This document shows, in pieces, positions 4,928-6,061 of a DNA stretch of 6,061 nt. The notes under the pieces were generated by a model, which had not been told where the DNA came from, ran no database searches, and saw only the letters and a program-made list of their open reading frames with translations. The translations under genes were made by a program, and so were the position numbers. How positions within the stretch are numbered: the stretch's first letter is position 1; each line of letters starts with the position of its first letter. This DNA comes from Gammaproteobacteria bacterium (GTDB lineage Bacteria > Pseudomonadota > Gammaproteobacteria > Competibacterales > Competibacteraceae): positions 1-6,061 of the forward strand of contig JAIFNF010000231.1 in NCBI GenBank assembly GCA_020047885.1, in the 5' to 3' direction.

Positions 4928-5461
4928 TCCTTCGATGAGCGCTGCGGCTTTTCTACGGGAGCAGGCGCTGGCGTCGGCGCGGGGGTGGGCGCTGGCGTTG
5001 GTGCTGGCGCGGGTGTCGGTTCCGGTTCCAACCGCGCCTGCGCCATTTCCGCATATTGTCCCTGCGGATGTTTCTTCAAATACGCCTGAAAACACGCCGC
5101 TTTCCCGCACTTCTCCGCCGATTGCCACGCAATCAGATCGTGATCCACGATCGGCATCGGCGCTGTTGGCGGGGGAACCGGCGCAGGCGCAGGTGCAGGT
5201 GCAGGCGCTACCGTCCCCATCCCCGCCAGATAAACCGCCTCCGTCCCCGATTCCCCATAGAGAAACGGCGTCTGCTCGCCATTCGTCCCCCGTTTCACCT
5301 CATCCCGCACTGCCCCAAACAGTCGTTCCAAGGGCAAGCCCGGCTGTGGCAGATACTTCAGCAGCGCCGCCGCATAGGGGCTATTTCCGCCCGCCACGCC
5401 ATCTTGCGACCGTTGCCCGGCTCGCGCCGCATACGCCACATAGGTCTGCCCGCCAAGCCCC
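4925..5461 (-). CDS. Middle segment of target: end of caspase domain, Ala/Pro linkers and a small helical domain
   Basis: This frame continues the caspase domain with GGQTYVAYAARAGQ, then SPYAAALLKYLPQPGLPLERLF and QTPFLYGESG, the usual closing elements of bacterial caspase-like domains (substrate-pocket strand, helix, 'QTP' strand). An APAPAPAPVPPP linker follows, then a 40-residue helical unit (DHDLIAWQSAEKCGKAACFQ then AYLKKHPQGQYAEMAQARL). This unit resembles the 'W..i......eAYL..yP.G.fa..A..rL' segment common between caspase and FGE domains. A second linker (EPEPTPAPAPTPAP...) leads to the FGE part. It is not a separate gene: no plausible ribosome site or signal is present, and an ATG inside it (5439) falls mid-domain. 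Confidence 0.75.
4957..5028 (-). repeat. Degenerate GC-rich tandem repeat encoding a Thr/Ala-Pro linker
   Basis: About 24 codons of the form (Glu/Thr/Ala)-Pro, built from GCNCCN and ACNCCN units, give a rigid extended linker between the helical unit and the FGE domain. Repetitive GC-rich sequence of this kind is prone to length change. Confidence 0.6.
5180..5209 (-). repeat. Five-unit hexamer tandem repeat encoding Ala-Pro
   Basis: On the plus strand GGCGCA, GGCGCA, GGTGCA, GGTGCA and GGCGCT are head to tail, encoding an Ala-Pro run between the caspase domain and the helical unit of the target protein. Confidence 0.65.
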
Positions 5462-5984
5462 GATAAACCGCTTTCGCGCCATTCGTTCGCACCATGTTGT
5501 TCGCCAGTGGGTTGTCCCGGCAGGCATCCAGAATCACCAACCGATAACCACTCACCCCGCTGACTTGATCCAGCACTACGTTCAGCGCCACCGCTTCCAG
5601 CGACACATCCTTTTCCCGCTCCAACACCGCATCTTTCGGAATCAGGTAGTTTTGCCCGCCCAACTCCATCCCATGCCCGGAGAAATACACCACCGCCGCC
5701 GTCGCGTTCTGCGCTTGTCGCCCAAACTGCTTGAGCGCCGTGTCCATTTGCGCCTTGCTCTGATTCAACAAGGGGCCGGTTACGCTAAATCCTAAATCCT
5801 TCAGTGTCTTGGCGATCGCCTGTGCATCCCGTTCCGGGTTGCTCAAGCGGGCGGCGTTGTCGTACTGACCGTTCCCGATGACCAGCGCTACCCGTTCTGC
5901 GGCCTCCGTGGCATCGCAACCGCTTAACCCAATCAGTAACGCCAGCACCAAGCCATAGCTTCCGATTTTATTCATTCGCAACAT
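5358..5984 (-). CDS. N-terminal segment of target: lipoprotein signal and caspase-like (C14) domain
   Basis: The first 23 residues form a lipoprotein signal peptide with lipobox LSGC (C23 acylated); residue +2 is Asp, the classical inner-membrane retention signal in enterobacteria. The caspase-like domain follows: RVALVIGNGQYDN (31-43), the SNPERDAQAIAKTLKDLGF helix-strand, catalytic His in VVYFSGHGME (H104) and catalytic Cys in LVILDACRDNPLA (C155). It should therefore be a membrane-tethered, probably catalytically competent metacaspase-like peptidase. Real homology ends at the C-run at 5461-5458. The remaining codons to the stop at 5358 (RPMWRMRREPGNGRKMAWR...) are frame-shifted and unrelated to caspases. 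As written, a truncated caspase lacking its final strands would be made. Confidence 0.88.
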   Translation of the reverse strand: MLRMNKIGSYGLVLALLIGLSGCDATEAAERVALVIGNGQYDNAARLSNPERDAQAIAKTLKDLGFSVTGPLLNQSKAQMDTALKQFGRQAQNATAAVVYFSGHGMELGGQNYLIPKDAVLEREKDVSLEAVALNVVLDQVSGVSGYRLVILDACRDNPLANNMVRTNGAKAVYRGLAGRPMWRMRREPGNGRKMAWRAEIAPMRRRC

Positions 5985-6011
5985 CTCGGTTTCTCTCCCA
6001 AGGTCAATGAA

Positions 6012-6048
6012 AATCCCCCCGGCCCCCCTTTTTCAAAGGGGGGAGATC
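6012..6048 (-). repeat. G/C palindromic repeat upstream of the target gene
   Basis: A perfect palindrome CCCCCCTTT-TTC-AAAGGGGGG (6023-6043), preceded by ATCCCCCCGG and followed by AGATC, lies 28 bases upstream of the target start codon. It is a full copy of the roughly 36-base unit also found at 3657-3694 and, diverged, at 3044-3079. It falls where the target's leader or promoter should be, so any promoter must lie within it or beyond the window edge. Confidence 0.75.
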
Positions 6049-6061
6049 AGGGTTTGTGCAA

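Larger units (their letters stand above)
4145..5984 (-). pseudogene. DGR target gene: caspase-linker-FGE/C-type-lectin lipoprotein, split by two frame changes
   Basis: Three adjoining frames together make one protein: a lipoprotein signal and caspase domain, then Ala/Pro linkers with a small helical domain, then an FGE-sulfatase-type C-type-lectin domain ending in the VR. Each transition is a shift to the -1 frame, equivalent to one missing base. Adding one G to the coding-strand run at 5461-5458 gives a smooth YRGLGGQTYVAYAA joint. Adding one C at 4927-4925 gives SSKDPDDAASEKGRDDDE. The span of 1840 bases plus 2 equals 614 codons including the stop (613 residues). No classical slippery heptamer is seen at either place, so programmed shifting is unlikely. 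Either the gene is inactivated or two homopolymer errors exist in the assembly. The ATG at 5984 has GGGAG about 10 bases upstream. Confidence 0.82.

Noticed and set aside
4928..5128. N-terminal extension of the FGE frame (MAIGGEVRESGVF...)
   Set aside because: It overlaps the Ala/Pro linker and helical unit in another frame, is not protein-like, and has no upstream ribosome site; it is a shadow.
4925..5461. Programmed -1 ribosomal frameshifting in the target gene
   Set aside because: Both shifts are of -1 type, but neither site has an X-XXY-YYZ slippery heptamer, and two successive programmed events in one gene would be extraordinary.

Overview
The window looks like accessory DNA of a GC-rich Gram-negative proteobacterium. 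Secreted caspase-like and DUF4384 proteins, a lipoprotein signal peptide, a BrnTA toxin-antitoxin remnant and G/C-rich palindromic repeats resemble what I know from environmental gammaproteobacteria such as Competibacter- or Thiotrichales-like lineages. That assignment is inference; no marker gene is present.

The centre and right (about 2225-5984, all minus strand) hold a complete diversity-generating retroelement (DGR), read right to left. It starts with a target gene for a caspase-FGE/C-type-lectin lipoprotein (5984-4145) whose last 120 bases before the stop region are the variable repeat (VR, 4155-4274). A GC-rich hairpin (4096-4116) follows, then the accessory gene avd (4058-3696) and the reverse transcriptase (3612-2503). 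The template repeat (TR, 2382-2501) starts one base after the RT stop, followed by a structured non-coding tail. TR and VR align without gaps over 120 bases and differ at 15 positions. All 15 are adenines in the coding-sense TR, which is the adenine-specific mutagenesis signature of DGRs. RNA from the TR would be reverse transcribed by RT plus Avd with errors at adenines and copied into the VR, changing 11 residues of the target's lectin-fold surface while the TR stays constant.

The target gene is not one open frame. The caspase domain, the linker plus small domain, and the FGE/lectin domain sit in three frames. Each change equals one missing base and can be placed at a C/G run (5458-5461 and 4925-4927). 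Restoring one base at each gives a 613-residue protein. This is either a recently broken target or two assembly errors.

A short G/C palindromic repeat family occurs near the boundaries of the DGR: near the TR-distal end, between avd and RT, and just upstream of the target. One copy is inserted in frame inside the RT.

The left part (1-1617, minus strand) is a two-gene operon of a secreted DUF4384-domain protein and a second secreted caspase-like protein that runs off the window. Between it and the DGR, on the plus strand, lies an intact brnA antitoxin gene (1864-2091) behind the 3' half of a decayed brnT toxin gene. Bases 2092-2381 hold palindromes and hairpins but no gene.
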